Below are positions 1 to 7,168 of a DNA stretch of 14,134 bases, piece after piece. Position 1 is the stretch's first letter; each line of letters starts with the position of its first letter. The notes beneath the pieces are model-generated. The model saw only the letters and a list, made by a program, of their open reading frames with translations. It ran no database searches and was not told the DNA's origin. This DNA is from Actinomycetota bacterium (lineage in GTDB: Bacteria; Actinomycetota; Actinomycetes; Actinomycetales; Cellulomonadaceae): contig JAHIJU010000144.1 in NCBI GenBank assembly GCA_018898235.1, forward strand, positions 1-14,134, written 5' to 3'. A program made the position numbers and the translations under genes.

Positions 1-878
1 CCGCCGGTCGACACGTCCTCGTAGGAGATCGTCCGGGCGAAGTGGGACGCCGGCACGCACACCCCGGCGGCGCCACCGACGATCGCGGCCTGGGCGCCCT
101 CGCCACCGGCGGCCGCGACCACCTCGGCGATCGGCACACCCAGCGGGAACTCGTACACGCCCGGGCGGGTGACATCGCCGGACACGCTCAGCAGCTTCGG
201 GCCGGTCGACCGGTCGGTGCCGATCGCCGAGAACCACTGCGGGCCGCGGGCGCAGATCGCGGCGGCCCAGGCGAACGTCTCGACGTTGTTCACCAGGGTG
301 GGCGCCCCGTGGAACCCGCTGACCACGGGGTACGGCGGGCGGCTGCGAGGCTCCCCGCGCCGGCCCTCCAGGCTGGAGATCAGCGCGGACTCCTCACCGC
401 AGACGTAGGCGCCCGAGCCGAGGTGGATCCGCACGTCGAACGTCGTCCCCGAGCCCCCGACGTCGGTGCCGAGCAGCCCGGCCGCGCGCCGTCGCGCGAG
501 GCAGCGCTCCAGCCCGTCGAGCAGGTACACGTACTCGCCGCGCAGGTAGAGGATGCCCTCGGTCGCGCCGATGCAGTACCCGGCGATCGTCATGCCCTCG
601 ATGACGAGATCGGCCAGCTCGGCCAGCAGCACCCGGTCCTTGAACGTGCCGGGCTCGCCCTCGTCGGCGTTGCACACCACGTAGCGATGCCCGTCCGGCG
701 CCGGTGAACGGGCGGCGAGCTGCCACTTGAGGCCGGTCGGGAATCCCGCACCGCCGCGGCCCTTCATCCCGGACTCGACCAGGAGTGCGGTCGCCTGCTC
801 GGGCGCGAGCCCCAGGGCCGCGCGCAGACCGGCGCCCTGCTCCACCGACGCCAATGTCATCGGGGTCCGTACGCTCAT
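1..878 (-). CDS. NuoF/HoxF/FdsB-like NADH-binding flavoprotein subunit, 3' end beyond window
   Basis: Translation from the ATG at 878 gives about 292 residues with no stop before the left edge. The product resembles the 51-kDa NADH-oxidising subunit of complex I and its relatives in NAD-dependent formate dehydrogenases and bidirectional hydrogenases, which pass electrons from NADH to FMN and then a [4Fe-4S] cluster. Visible motifs are the FMN/NADH loop GRGGAGFPTGLKW (residues 40-52), NADEGEPGTFKDR (70-82), the glycine-rich GSGAYVCGEESALISSLEG (154-172), PTLVNNVETF (193-202), and the start of the SLBB-like part (SVSGDVTRPGVYEFPLGVPI, 231-250). The segment ending at the edge (VGGAAGVCVPASHF then ISYEDVSTGG) is closer to the HoxF/FdsB style than to housekeeping NuoF. 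The C-terminal cluster cysteines lie outside. A good ribosome site (GAGGGAGAA) precedes the ATG. No NuoE-like gene or N-terminal thioredoxin-like domain lies upstream, so the holoenzyme type is unsettled. Confidence 0.9.
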   Translation of the reverse strand, partial: MSVRTPMTLASVEQGAGLRAALGLAPEQATALLVESGMKGRGGAGFPTGLKWQLAARSPAPDGHRYVVCNADEGEPGTFKDRVLLAELADLVIEGMTIAGYCIGATEGILYLRGEYVYLLDGLERCLARRRAAGLLGTDVGGSGTTFDVRIHLGSGAYVCGEESALISSLEGRRGEPRSRPPYPVVSGFHGAPTLVNNVETFAWAAAICARGPQWFSAIGTDRSTGPKLLSVSGDVTRPGVYEFPLGVPIAEVVAAAGGEGAQAAIVGGAAGVCVPASHFARTISYEDVSTG

Positions 879-941
879 CGGACGTTCTCCCTCGGACGGC
901 CACGCGCAGGTTTGCTCCTCCTGCCACGCAAGCACCCGCGG

Positions 942-976
942 CCCCCCTCCGCATAGGCCCTTCGGGTCGTGGGGGG
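942..976. terminator. Compound hairpin between the flavoprotein and hydrolase genes (possible terminator or leader structure)
   Basis: Six C (942-947) face six G (971-976), and inside them GGCCC (956-960) faces GGGTC (964-968) around a three-base TTC loop, with one G-T wobble. It lies 32 bases past the hydrolase stop and 64 bases before the flavoprotein start, in the direction of transcription. There is no T-tract, so a classic intrinsic terminator is not shown. Confidence 0.3.
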
Positions 977-1007
977 AAGCAGTGTCCGGCGACGACCGGT
1001 GTGCGGT

Positions 1008-1916
1008 TCAGCCGCCCAGTGCGGCGTCGACCACCTCGAACACCGCCGGGTCCCAGGTCAGGCCCTTCTCCCACGGCAGGTCGAACTGGTCGGCGATGAA
1101 GATCGAGTGCACGTCGTCGAACTCGGTCGACCGGTGGGCCGCCAGCACCTGCTGCGGGAGGTCCAGGGCAAGGGCACTCGCCCGCTGCACCAGACCGTCG
1201 TGCGGCCACACCGTCGTCGGCTCGTCGGCCGCGTGGAAGTACGTACCGGCGATCAGGGTGACGTCGATGGTGTCGAGCACCCCGGCCTGGCGGGCGTTCC
1301 AGCCGTCGGGGCCGGACAGGTACTGCCGGGTGACCTCCTCGGCGGCGCCCTGCGAGTTCTCTGCGGCGTAGGCGTCGGTCGCCTGGAACAGGGCGACCGT
1401 GGCCGGGTCGTCGTGCGCATCGGCGAGGGTCACGGCACCGGCGTGGAAGTCGCCGAGCAGTGATCCGCTCCAGGGCGTGCCCAGCGTGATCAGACGCTGC
1501 ACCGGCAGCGGCGCGCCCTGCTCGATCCCGTACCGCAGCGCTGCCCGGGAGAACAACCCACCCATCGAGTGCACCACGAGGTCGATGTCGTCGACTCCGT
1601 GCTCCTCGACGAGGTAGGCCACGAACCGGGCCAGGCTCGCCCCGGCCGCGTCGATGTCGCCCGCGGCGTTGACGGTCAGCTCGGCCGGGAGCACCTGCGG
1701 CACCTCGGCGAACCCCTGCCAGCCGGTGTCCTCGTGCACCGGGCCCGCGCCGATCCGGGCGGGGGAGGTGAACACCGTCCGCCCCTGCGTCAGCAGGTGG
1801 CTGCGCAACGCCGTCATCGTGTTGCCTGCGGCGAGCCCGCTGCCCGCGGCCAGGTCGGGGGTGGTGAACGGGGTGACGGCGGCGCCGCCCGAGACGAGAA
1901 GGACCGCGTGGGACAT
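1008..1916 (-). CDS. Alpha/beta-hydrolase, lipase/esterase-like
   Basis: The 302-residue protein is a probable cytoplasmic serine esterase or lipase. The nucleophile elbow is LVVHSMGGL with Ser117; the first glycine of the usual GxSxG is Val, as in several HSMGG lipases. A probable acid is Asp240 in PHDGLVQ and a probable base is His270 in DDVHSIF, giving the Ser-Asp-His order typical of the fold. RLITLGTPWSGS (141-152) is the common lipase segment after the nucleophile. There is no signal peptide or membrane segment. The ATG at 1916 is chosen because ACGGAGG stands five bases upstream; longer readings into the region above 1916 are low-complexity proline/serine/arginine sequence typical of shadow frames. 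The gene is upstream of the flavoprotein gene on the same strand, separated by 129 bases, so a shared transcript is possible but not shown. The substrate cannot be inferred. Confidence 0.85.
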   Translation of the reverse strand: MSHAVLLVSGGAAVTPFTTPDLAAGSGLAAGNTMTALRSHLLTQGRTVFTSPARIGAGPVHEDTGWQGFAEVPQVLPAELTVNAAGDIDAAGASLARFVAYLVEEHGVDDIDLVVHSMGGLFSRAALRYGIEQGAPLPVQRLITLGTPWSGSLLGDFHAGAVTLADAHDDPATVALFQATDAYAAENSQGAAEEVTRQYLSGPDGWNARQAGVLDTIDVTLIAGTYFHAADEPTTVWPHDGLVQRASALALDLPQQVLAAHRSTEFDDVHSIFIADQFDLPWEKGLTWDPAVFEVVDAALGG

Positions 1917-2028
1917 GGTGGCCTCCGTGCTGGGGGATGACGTGCTGGGGACGACGTGCGTCTGACCTGCGCGGACAGGATAGGGCGCCGGATGTGGGCG
2001 CCCGCGATCGGACGACCCCGGTGCGCCG

Positions 2029-3402
2029 TCAGGCGGGTTGGTCCGGTTCGGGGGCGGCGGGGCGGGGCTCGGCGTCTTGGGACGAGAGCGCGGTCGAGGT
2101 GAGCGACGGGCGTACGTCGTCTTCCCCGGGTGCATCGGACTCGGACCTGAGGCGCGGCGGCTTGGCGGCCCAGGCACGCAGGTGCTCCGCGACCTCACCG
2201 TAGAAGCCGTCGATCGAGTCGAGCACCGAGTCGATGAAGGCGCCGCGGCCGCGGCCGCGCTTGGCGCCCATGCCGGTAGCAAGCGCGACGCGGAACGAGC
2301 GCAGCTCCTTGGACGGATCCGCGACGAGGAGTGCTGGGTCCAGGCGGATGTCGCGGAGCAGCTCAGCGGCGCCGTGCCCCCGCGAATGCGAGGCGTGGGA
2401 CTCGATGCGGACCGCCTCTGGCGCGTCCTTGAGCTGTCGCACGAGCCAGTTCACGCGTGTGGTCGGGCGGCCGTCCCGCGGTGCGTCGACCTCGACCTGG
2501 CAGGTCACGGTTCCGGCCCGCAGATCGGCGATGACGGTGATCGGGGCCACCGCATCCGGGACCTTGATCGCGCCGGTGAGGGTGCCGTGCTCGGCGAGCT
2601 CGGCGGCGAGTGCCTGGCTCCGGACGATCGGCTCCGCCAGCTCCCGGCGGGTCAGCAGTGGAGTCACCTCGGTTCCTAGCCTGCGGCCGAGACTCAGGCC
2701 GGCGAACCGGAGCAGCGCGTCGAATCGCGCCGCGACCTCGGCGACGCCCTTGTCGGACGCCCGCAGGGTGCCGACCTTGACGGCGTCCCGCACCGCGACC
2801 CAGGACTCACCCATGTCGTCGAACTCCATCGCACCGGACCTCGGGTGCTCCAGGTAGCGGATCAGCTCACCCAGGATCCAGGCCTGGTCGGGGTCGGCGA
2901 CCCCGCGGAACTCCTTCTGGATGACAGCCTCGGCCAGGACCTGGGTCCAGGACAGGTGGTGCAGGTCGACCCGCTTGAGCTTGCGCTTGTCGACCTTGGT
3001 CGGGTGCTGGCCCGCGACCGCGGGGATCTCGTTCGAGATCGTCAGCAGGGCGTCGTACCCCTGCTCACGGGCGACGTCGAGGTAGTTCTCCAACTGTTCG
3101 GCCACCAGGAGGTTGCTGCCGGTCTTGACCTCGACCAGAGCGGTCCAGGTCCTCTGGCCACGGGAGACGCGGATGAGCCCGTCGGGGTAGAGCTTGCGCT
3201 CGCCGAGCAGGAAGGGGACCTCGATGAAGGTCTCGACTGCCCCGGCAGGAGCCCCGAACGGTCTGGTCAGCGATCTCCCGTACTCGCGGACCGCCGACAT
3301 CACGGCCAGCAGCGCGGATGTGGCTCGGCGTTCCTGCTCCTCGGCACCGTTGATTCCCGACGTCGGAATCAGCCTTGCCTCGTGCCACGACTCTTCCGGC
3401 AC
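2029..3402 (-). CDS. Stand-alone PD-(D/E)XK (RecB-like) nuclease-fold protein
   Basis: The product is 457 residues from a GTG start at 3402. The N-terminal third has a RecB-like nuclease core: LYPDGLIRV (Asp74), a strand ending in ALVEVKTG (Glu91, Lys93) and AEQLENYL (Gln103, Tyr107, matching the QxxxY motif). Glu57 or Glu61 in VETFIEVPF could be the upstream acidic residue. Residues about 150-410 form a mostly helical region I do not recognise, with a basic patch KRGRGRG (381-387); the last 45 residues are proline- and acid-rich and probably disordered. There is no helicase or ATPase domain and no cognate methylase next door. GTG 3402 is preferred because GAGGGGG lies just upstream and a possible -10 lies between it and the in-frame ATG at 3468, which would add 22 residues. 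Third codon positions carry more A/T than in the flanking genes. Nuclease activity is inferred from motifs only; a DNA repair, stress or defence role is open. Confidence 0.8.
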   Translation of the reverse strand: MPEESWHEARLIPTSGINGAEEQERRATSALLAVMSAVREYGRSLTRPFGAPAGAVETFIEVPFLLGERKLYPDGLIRVSRGQRTWTALVEVKTGSNLLVAEQLENYLDVAREQGYDALLTISNEIPAVAGQHPTKVDKRKLKRVDLHHLSWTQVLAEAVIQKEFRGVADPDQAWILGELIRYLEHPRSGAMEFDDMGESWVAVRDAVKVGTLRASDKGVAEVAARFDALLRFAGLSLGRRLGTEVTPLLTRRELAEPIVRSQALAAELAEHGTLTGAIKVPDAVAPITVIADLRAGTVTCQVEVDAPRDGRPTTRVNWLVRQLKDAPEAVRIESHASHSRGHGAAELLRDIRLDPALLVADPSKELRSFRVALATGMGAKRGRGRGAFIDSVLDSIDGFYGEVAEHLRAWAAKPPRLRSESDAPGEDDVRPSLTSTALSSQDAEPRPAAPEPDQPA

Positions 3403-3433
3403 CGCAACCCCCTCGTGACGTGTGTGTGGGCAC

Positions 3434-3439
3434 ACTATC
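3434..3439 (-). promoter_or_regulatory. Possible -10 element for the PD-(D/E)XK gene
   Basis: The minus strand reads GATAGT about 32 bases before the GTG start at 3402 and before its Shine-Dalgarno. It resembles an actinobacterial -10, but no convincing -35 lies 16-18 bases further upstream. A short inverted repeat, GTGTG/CACAC with a four-base loop (within 3420-3435), adjoins it. Confidence 0.25.
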
Positions 3440-3666
3440 GACGCCGGTGGAGACTCTTCCTTCGCCACGCGTCAAGGACCGCGACTTCCCGATTCCATGG
3501 TGGCCTTGAATGTCCGCCGAGCTGGGAGTCCCGGTGCTGCCGACGTGCGGAGGGGAAACGCGCTCGCCGGCCGCGTGCGTGCGGGTCGGGGGAGATCGTC
3601 TGACCTGCTCAGCAGGGCCGGCTTGAGCTCGCGCGTGCGGTGTGGGTGCGTGCGCGGACGATCAGG
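3440..3666. other. Intergenic region without recognised genes
   Basis: This space lies between the peptidase gene stop and the upstream side of the nuclease-fold gene. Frames in it are short and do not resemble known proteins. I see no tRNA-like cloverleaf, no terminator with a T-tract and no long repeat. It presumably holds the promoter region for the nuclease-fold gene. Confidence 0.5.
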
Positions 3667-4374
3667 TCAATCGACGAGCACACGGACCGGTATCTCATGC
3701 TCGGCGGCGCCGTTCGCTGTTCGCTCGACCCAGAAGACGGGCCGTGCCCGTTGCTCGGCGACTGCCTCGACCAGCTCACCATCCCGCCAGAGGATCGCGG
3801 CGTAGTCGTCGACGCCGTACCCCTCGCTGAGCGCGCCGGTCGAGACCCACTGCTCGTACGCCTGCCGACGTCCCGGTTCGCCGAGGTAGTGCGGGCAGGA
3901 GCTCCCCGGGATGAGGCCGAGCCCGTCCGCGAGTGGGGCCAGCGTGCCGTAGGAGTCGGTCGATGACCCTTCGAACCAGCAGTTCATCCCCGCGCTGATC
4001 CCGGCGAGCACGGTGCCGTTGGCAGCGGCCCGCTCCAAGACGTCGGGCAGTCCGTGAAGCCGCCACACTGCGAGCAGGTTGGCCGTCGATCCCCCTCCGA
4101 CGTAGATCACGTCCTGGTCCAGCAGCAGGCTCGGGTCGGAGTAGCCCCACGGATCGTGGCAGAACAGTGACAGCACTGACGTGTCGGCGCGGTCGGAGAA
4201 GGCGGCCTCGAAACGTCGGCAGTACCCGTCGGCGTCGCCGCTCGCGGTCGGGACGAAACACACGCGCGGACGAGACTGGGCGGTCAGATCAAGGATGAAG
4301 TCGTCGATCGCAGACGAACCGTCGTCGGACATCGAGAATCCGCCGCCGCCGAGGGTGACGATGGTCCCCATCAT
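3667..4374 (-). CDS. Peptidase family S51 (peptidase E / cyanophycinase-like)
   Basis: The 235-residue protein is a member of the S51 serine peptidases, whose best-known member PepE cleaves Asp-X dipeptides and whose relatives include cyanophycinase. It begins with MGTIVTLGGGGF, has VCFVPTASGD (38-47), DVIYVGGGSTANLLAVW (88-104) and the nucleophile elbow LAGISAGMNCW with Ser127. PHY (His162) is the likely catalytic histidine. The length matches PepE-type enzymes and there is no secretion signal. The start is at one of two consecutive ATGs (4374 or 4371), because homologous proteins start with this glycine-rich strand; the Shine-Dalgarno is weak (GGGG about nine bases away). A longer in-frame version to an ATG at 4488 would add an arginine-rich leader and is judged unlikely. 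Codon use is looser than in the genes to the right. The specificity is not predictable; a peptide-salvage role is an inference. Confidence 0.88.
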   Translation of the reverse strand: MMGTIVTLGGGGFSMSDDGSSAIDDFILDLTAQSRPRVCFVPTASGDADGYCRRFEAAFSDRADTSVLSLFCHDPWGYSDPSLLLDQDVIYVGGGSTANLLAVWRLHGLPDVLERAAANGTVLAGISAGMNCWFEGSSTDSYGTLAPLADGLGLIPGSSCPHYLGEPGRRQAYEQWVSTGALSEGYGVDDYAAILWRDGELVEAVAEQRARPVFWVERTANGAAEHEIPVRVLVD

Positions 4375-4725
4375 GTGCGGACCCCGATCTGCCCGGGCTC
4401 GCCGACCAGATCGATCCGCCGATTCGAAGACCGCTGCTGGTCGACGGGTTCGGAGATGATCACACCCGCCAGCGTATCCGTGCCGCATCAATCGCCGGGT
4501 GGCTGTCGGCGGCGTGGAGCATTCTGCCGGACGGCAAGAATGCCTTGCTGACCGGGCGCGTTGGTGAGCTCGGTGTCATCCTCGACAGGCCGTGGAGAGC
4601 ATCGGGCACGCGACGGGGTGTCCTCCCGCGGAGCGTGTGCTCGATGATCCGGGCCTCGCGCTGGCGCGAGAAGGGACCAGCTGCCCCTCGGTACGTCGGG
4701 TGTCCGTCCGCAGGCGTCCCAGGTC
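4375..4725 (+). pseudogene. Possible frameshifted remnant of an unidentified gene in the intergenic gap
   Basis: Between the peptidase and dehydrogenase genes, the plus strand stays open in one frame from 4359 (just after a TGA) and reads as ordinary protein: DPDLPGLADQIDPP, then GWLSAAWSILPDGKNALL and GRVGELGVILD, up to about 4590. From 4592 a different frame reads plausibly as VESIGHATG, PPAERVLDDPGLALAREGTS. Joining them needs one indel near 4587-4592. By hand count about three quarters of the third codon positions in the first part are G or C, more than at the first and second positions, as expected of coding DNA. No start codon with a ribosome site, no proper stop and no family could be assigned. 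The opposite strand also has an open frame here, so this may be chance. Confidence 0.25.
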
Positions 4726-5718
4726 TCAGCTCACCACCCGCACCGGCCTTCCGGCGACGAACGCCTCGACGCACTCGACGGCCCCCTCGGCCATCCGGCC
4801 CAGGGCCTGCGGCGTCCGGAACCCTAGGTGCGGGGTCAGCACGGTGTTCGGTGCGGTAAGCAACGGGTCGTCGGCCGGCAGCGGTTCGGGGTCGAACACG
4901 TCGCAGGCGGCGCGCAGGTCGCCGCGGGCCAGTCGGGCGGCCAGGGCGCCGGGGGCGATGAGCTCGGCGCGGGCGGTGTTCACCAGGATCGTCCCGGGTC
5001 GCAGCAGGTCGAGGTGGCGTGGGGTGAGCAGGCCGCGGGTCGCGTCGTTGAGCGGCAGGTGCAGGCTGACGGCGTCGGATACGGCCAGCAGCTCCTCGAG
5101 CCCGACCTGACGGGCAGTGGGGCCGCCGAGCGCCGTGAGGTCGGCCACCGGGCGGGCATCGTAGGCGAGCACCCGCATGCCGAGCGCTGCGACCATGGTG
5201 GTGAAGACCCGGCCGACGGCGCCGACGCCCACGACGCCGATCGTCGACCCGAACAGCTCGGGCCCGGGGAAGCCGGTCCAGTCGCCCGTGCGGATCGCCC
5301 GGTCACCGTCGAGGACCCCGCGCGCGGCAGCCAGCAGCAGTGCCAGGGCGAGCTCGGCGACGGCGCGGTCGCCGTACCCGGTGACGTTGGTGACCGTGAT
5401 CCCGAGGTGCCGCGCGGTCGGCAGATCGATGTAGCTGGCGGCGCCGGTCCCGGCGAAGGCGAGCAGCCGCGTGCGTGCCGCAAGCCGCCCCAGACCCTCG
5501 GGCGTGAGGTGGGTGCCGATGATCGCCAGATCGGCGTCGACCAGCCGCGTCGTCGCCTCGTCCGCCGTCGGCTGATCATGGTGCACCGTCACGGTTCCGA
5601 GGCTGTGCAGGCGATCAGCGAGCGGACCCTCGGAAAACAGGGCGGAGAGCAGGGGTTCGCCGCCGGGGAAGACGATGTGTGGGCGGGTCACACCTGGGGA
5701 CACCGGCGGGGACGTCAT
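4726..5718 (-). CDS. D-isomer-specific 2-hydroxyacid dehydrogenase, NAD-binding
   Basis: The 330-residue protein belongs to the family that includes D-3-phosphoglycerate dehydrogenase, glyoxylate/hydroxypyruvate reductase and D-lactate dehydrogenase, which reduce a 2-oxoacid to a D-2-hydroxyacid. The Rossmann loop is GVVGVGAVGR (161-170), and Asp187 after the second strand (AYDARP) favours NAD over NADP. The catalytic trio is present: Arg250 in NTARAEL, Glu278 in FDPEPLPADDPL and His297 in TPHLGF. There is no ACT or other regulatory C-terminal domain, unlike long SerA proteins. The ATG is nine bases after the gadB stop, with only a weak ribosome site, so translation probably depends on coupling to gadB. 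It is the last gene of the ohr-tetR-gadB operon. The substrate is unknown; a link to glutamate or GABA carbon skeletons is only a contextual guess. Confidence 0.9.
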   Translation of the reverse strand: MTSPPVSPGVTRPHIVFPGGEPLLSALFSEGPLADRLHSLGTVTVHHDQPTADEATTRLVDADLAIIGTHLTPEGLGRLAARTRLLAFAGTGAASYIDLPTARHLGITVTNVTGYGDRAVAELALALLLAAARGVLDGDRAIRTGDWTGFPGPELFGSTIGVVGVGAVGRVFTTMVAALGMRVLAYDARPVADLTALGGPTARQVGLEELLAVSDAVSLHLPLNDATRGLLTPRHLDLLRPGTILVNTARAELIAPGALAARLARGDLRAACDVFDPEPLPADDPLLTAPNTVLTPHLGFRTPQALGRMAEGAVECVEAFVAGRPVRVVS

Positions 5719-5727
5719 GCGGGGCCG

Positions 5728-7131
5728 TCAGTGGTGGAAGCCGGTCGTGCGTACGGCCGGCATGGGCCCCTCGAGGCTGTCCAGCCAGGCCACCTGGCCG
5801 TGCAGGTCCTCCAGGAAGGACGAGGCGAGGTCCATCGACAGCCCGTTGCGGACCACGATCCGCTGCACCGTGACCTCCTCCAGATCGGCGGGCATCGGGT
5901 AGGCGGGCACGAGCCAGCCGCGGGAGCGCAGCCGGTCCGACAGGTGGTAGAGGTTCCAGTTGCTGGTGTGGCCCTCCCGCAGCCGCCAGGCGAACACCGG
6001 GATGTCGGAGCCGTCGTTCCACAGCGTGAAGGCGGGCATCGCGCCGATCTGCTGCGCCAGGTACCGGGCCACGTCGGATGACGACTGCTGGACCTTGGTG
6101 AACCCCGACCGTCCCAGCCGCAGGAACTGGTAGTACTGCAGCAGCACCTGGGCGCCCGGCCGCGAGAAGTTGAGCGCGAGGGTCGGCATGTCCCCGCCGA
6201 GGTAGCTGACGGAGAAGATGAGCTCGTCGGGCAGCGCCGCGCGGTCCCGCCAGACGATCCAGCCGAGCCCGGGGTAGACCAGCCCGTACTTGTGCCCCGA
6301 GGTGTTGATCGAGGCCACCCGGTCCAGCCGGAAGTCCCACACCAGGTCGGGCTGGATGAACGGGGCGACCATCGCGCCCGACGCCCCGTCGACGTGCACC
6401 TGCACGTCCAGTCCGGTGGCCGCCTGGACGGCGTCGAGCGCCGCGCAGATCTGCTCGACCGGCTCGTACATGCCCGTGTAGGTGACACCCAGGATGGCGA
6501 CGACGCCGATGGTGTTCTCATCGACGTAGGAGGCCAGGTCGTGCCCGTCGAGCACCGGGTGCGCCGCACTGATCGGCACGTACCGCGCCTCGACCTCGAA
6601 GTAGGTGCAGAACTTCTCCCAGCACACCTGGACGGCGCTGGACATGACGAGGTTGGGGCGCTCGGTCGAGAGCCCGGCCGCCCGGCGGGCCTGCTGCCAG
6701 CGGCGTTTGAGCGCCAGTCCGCCGAGCATGGCGGCCTCGGACGACCCGACGGTGGAGGTGCCGATCGTCGACTCGGGGTCGGTGGCGTGCCACAGGTCGG
6801 CGAGGATCGCGGCGCACCGGGTCTCGATGGCCGCGGTGGCCGGGTACTCGTCCTTGTCGACCATGTTCTTGTCGAACGCCTCGGCGTAGAGCCGTTCGGC
6901 GTGCGAGTCCATCCAGGTGCCGACGAAGGTCGCCAGGTTGAGCCGGGCGTTGCCGTCGAGCATCGCCTCGTCGTGCACGATCTGGTAGGCCGTCTCGGGC
7001 AGCGACTCGCCGTCGGGCAGCCGGTGCCGGGGGAGCGTGGTCGCCTCGCCGGGTCGGGCGAACAGCGGGTTGAGGACGATGTCGTCGGACTGGTCGTCCT
7101 CGTGCCTGATGGCGTTGCGGTGCACGTTCAT
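5728..7131 (-). CDS. gadB: Glutamate decarboxylase (PLP-dependent)
   Basis: At 467 residues it matches the length of the well-studied E. coli GadB (466) and aligns with it throughout. It decarboxylates L-glutamate to GABA and CO2, consuming a proton. Landmarks are LDGNARLNLATF (58-69), VGSSEAAMLGGLA (128-140), NTIGVVAILGVTYTG (206-220), HVDGASG with Asp248 contacting the PLP ring, and NTSGHKYGLVYPGLGW with Lys281 as the Schiff-base lysine. The C-terminal tail ends in GFHH; in E. coli GadB the penultimate His465 closes the active site at neutral pH, and His466 here is at the equivalent penultimate place. The start is the ATG at 7131, with GAGGGG upstream. It follows the tetR gene by 37 bases. 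No GadC-type antiporter gene is in the window, so an extracellular acid-resistance cycle is not demonstrated. Confidence 0.96.
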   Translation of the reverse strand: MNVHRNAIRHEDDQSDDIVLNPLFARPGEATTLPRHRLPDGESLPETAYQIVHDEAMLDGNARLNLATFVGTWMDSHAERLYAEAFDKNMVDKDEYPATAAIETRCAAILADLWHATDPESTIGTSTVGSSEAAMLGGLALKRRWQQARRAAGLSTERPNLVMSSAVQVCWEKFCTYFEVEARYVPISAAHPVLDGHDLASYVDENTIGVVAILGVTYTGMYEPVEQICAALDAVQAATGLDVQVHVDGASGAMVAPFIQPDLVWDFRLDRVASINTSGHKYGLVYPGLGWIVWRDRAALPDELIFSVSYLGGDMPTLALNFSRPGAQVLLQYYQFLRLGRSGFTKVQQSSSDVARYLAQQIGAMPAFTLWNDGSDIPVFAWRLREGHTSNWNLYHLSDRLRSRGWLVPAYPMPADLEEVTVQRIVVRNGLSMDLASSFLEDLHGQVAWLDSLEGPMPAVRTTGFHH

Positions 7132-7168
7132 GGCGGGACCCCTCGCAGGTGGGTGGGTGTCCCTGACG

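Noticed and set aside
1917..2282. N-terminal extension of the hydrolase to 2282
   Set aside because: The added residues are Pro/Ser/Arg-rich and overlap the nuclease-fold gene. The ATG at 1916 has an excellent ribosome site and begins the hydrolase's first strand.
3403..3468. Upstream ATG at 3468 as the start of the nuclease-fold protein
   Set aside because: No ribosome site precedes it and a possible -10 lies downstream of it, whereas the GTG at 3402 has a strong GAGGGGG.
3540..3666. Possible tRNA or small RNA in the gap left of the peptidase gene
   Set aside because: No acceptor-stem pairing, TTC arm or anticodon arm could be laid out; GT-rich repeats there do not pair.
4828..6081. A 417-codon open frame on the plus strand
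   Set aside because: It is antisense to the dehydrogenase and gadB genes, both of which have full catalytic motifs. Its product is Gly/Arg/Gln-rich and resembles no family, as expected of a shadow frame in GC-rich DNA.
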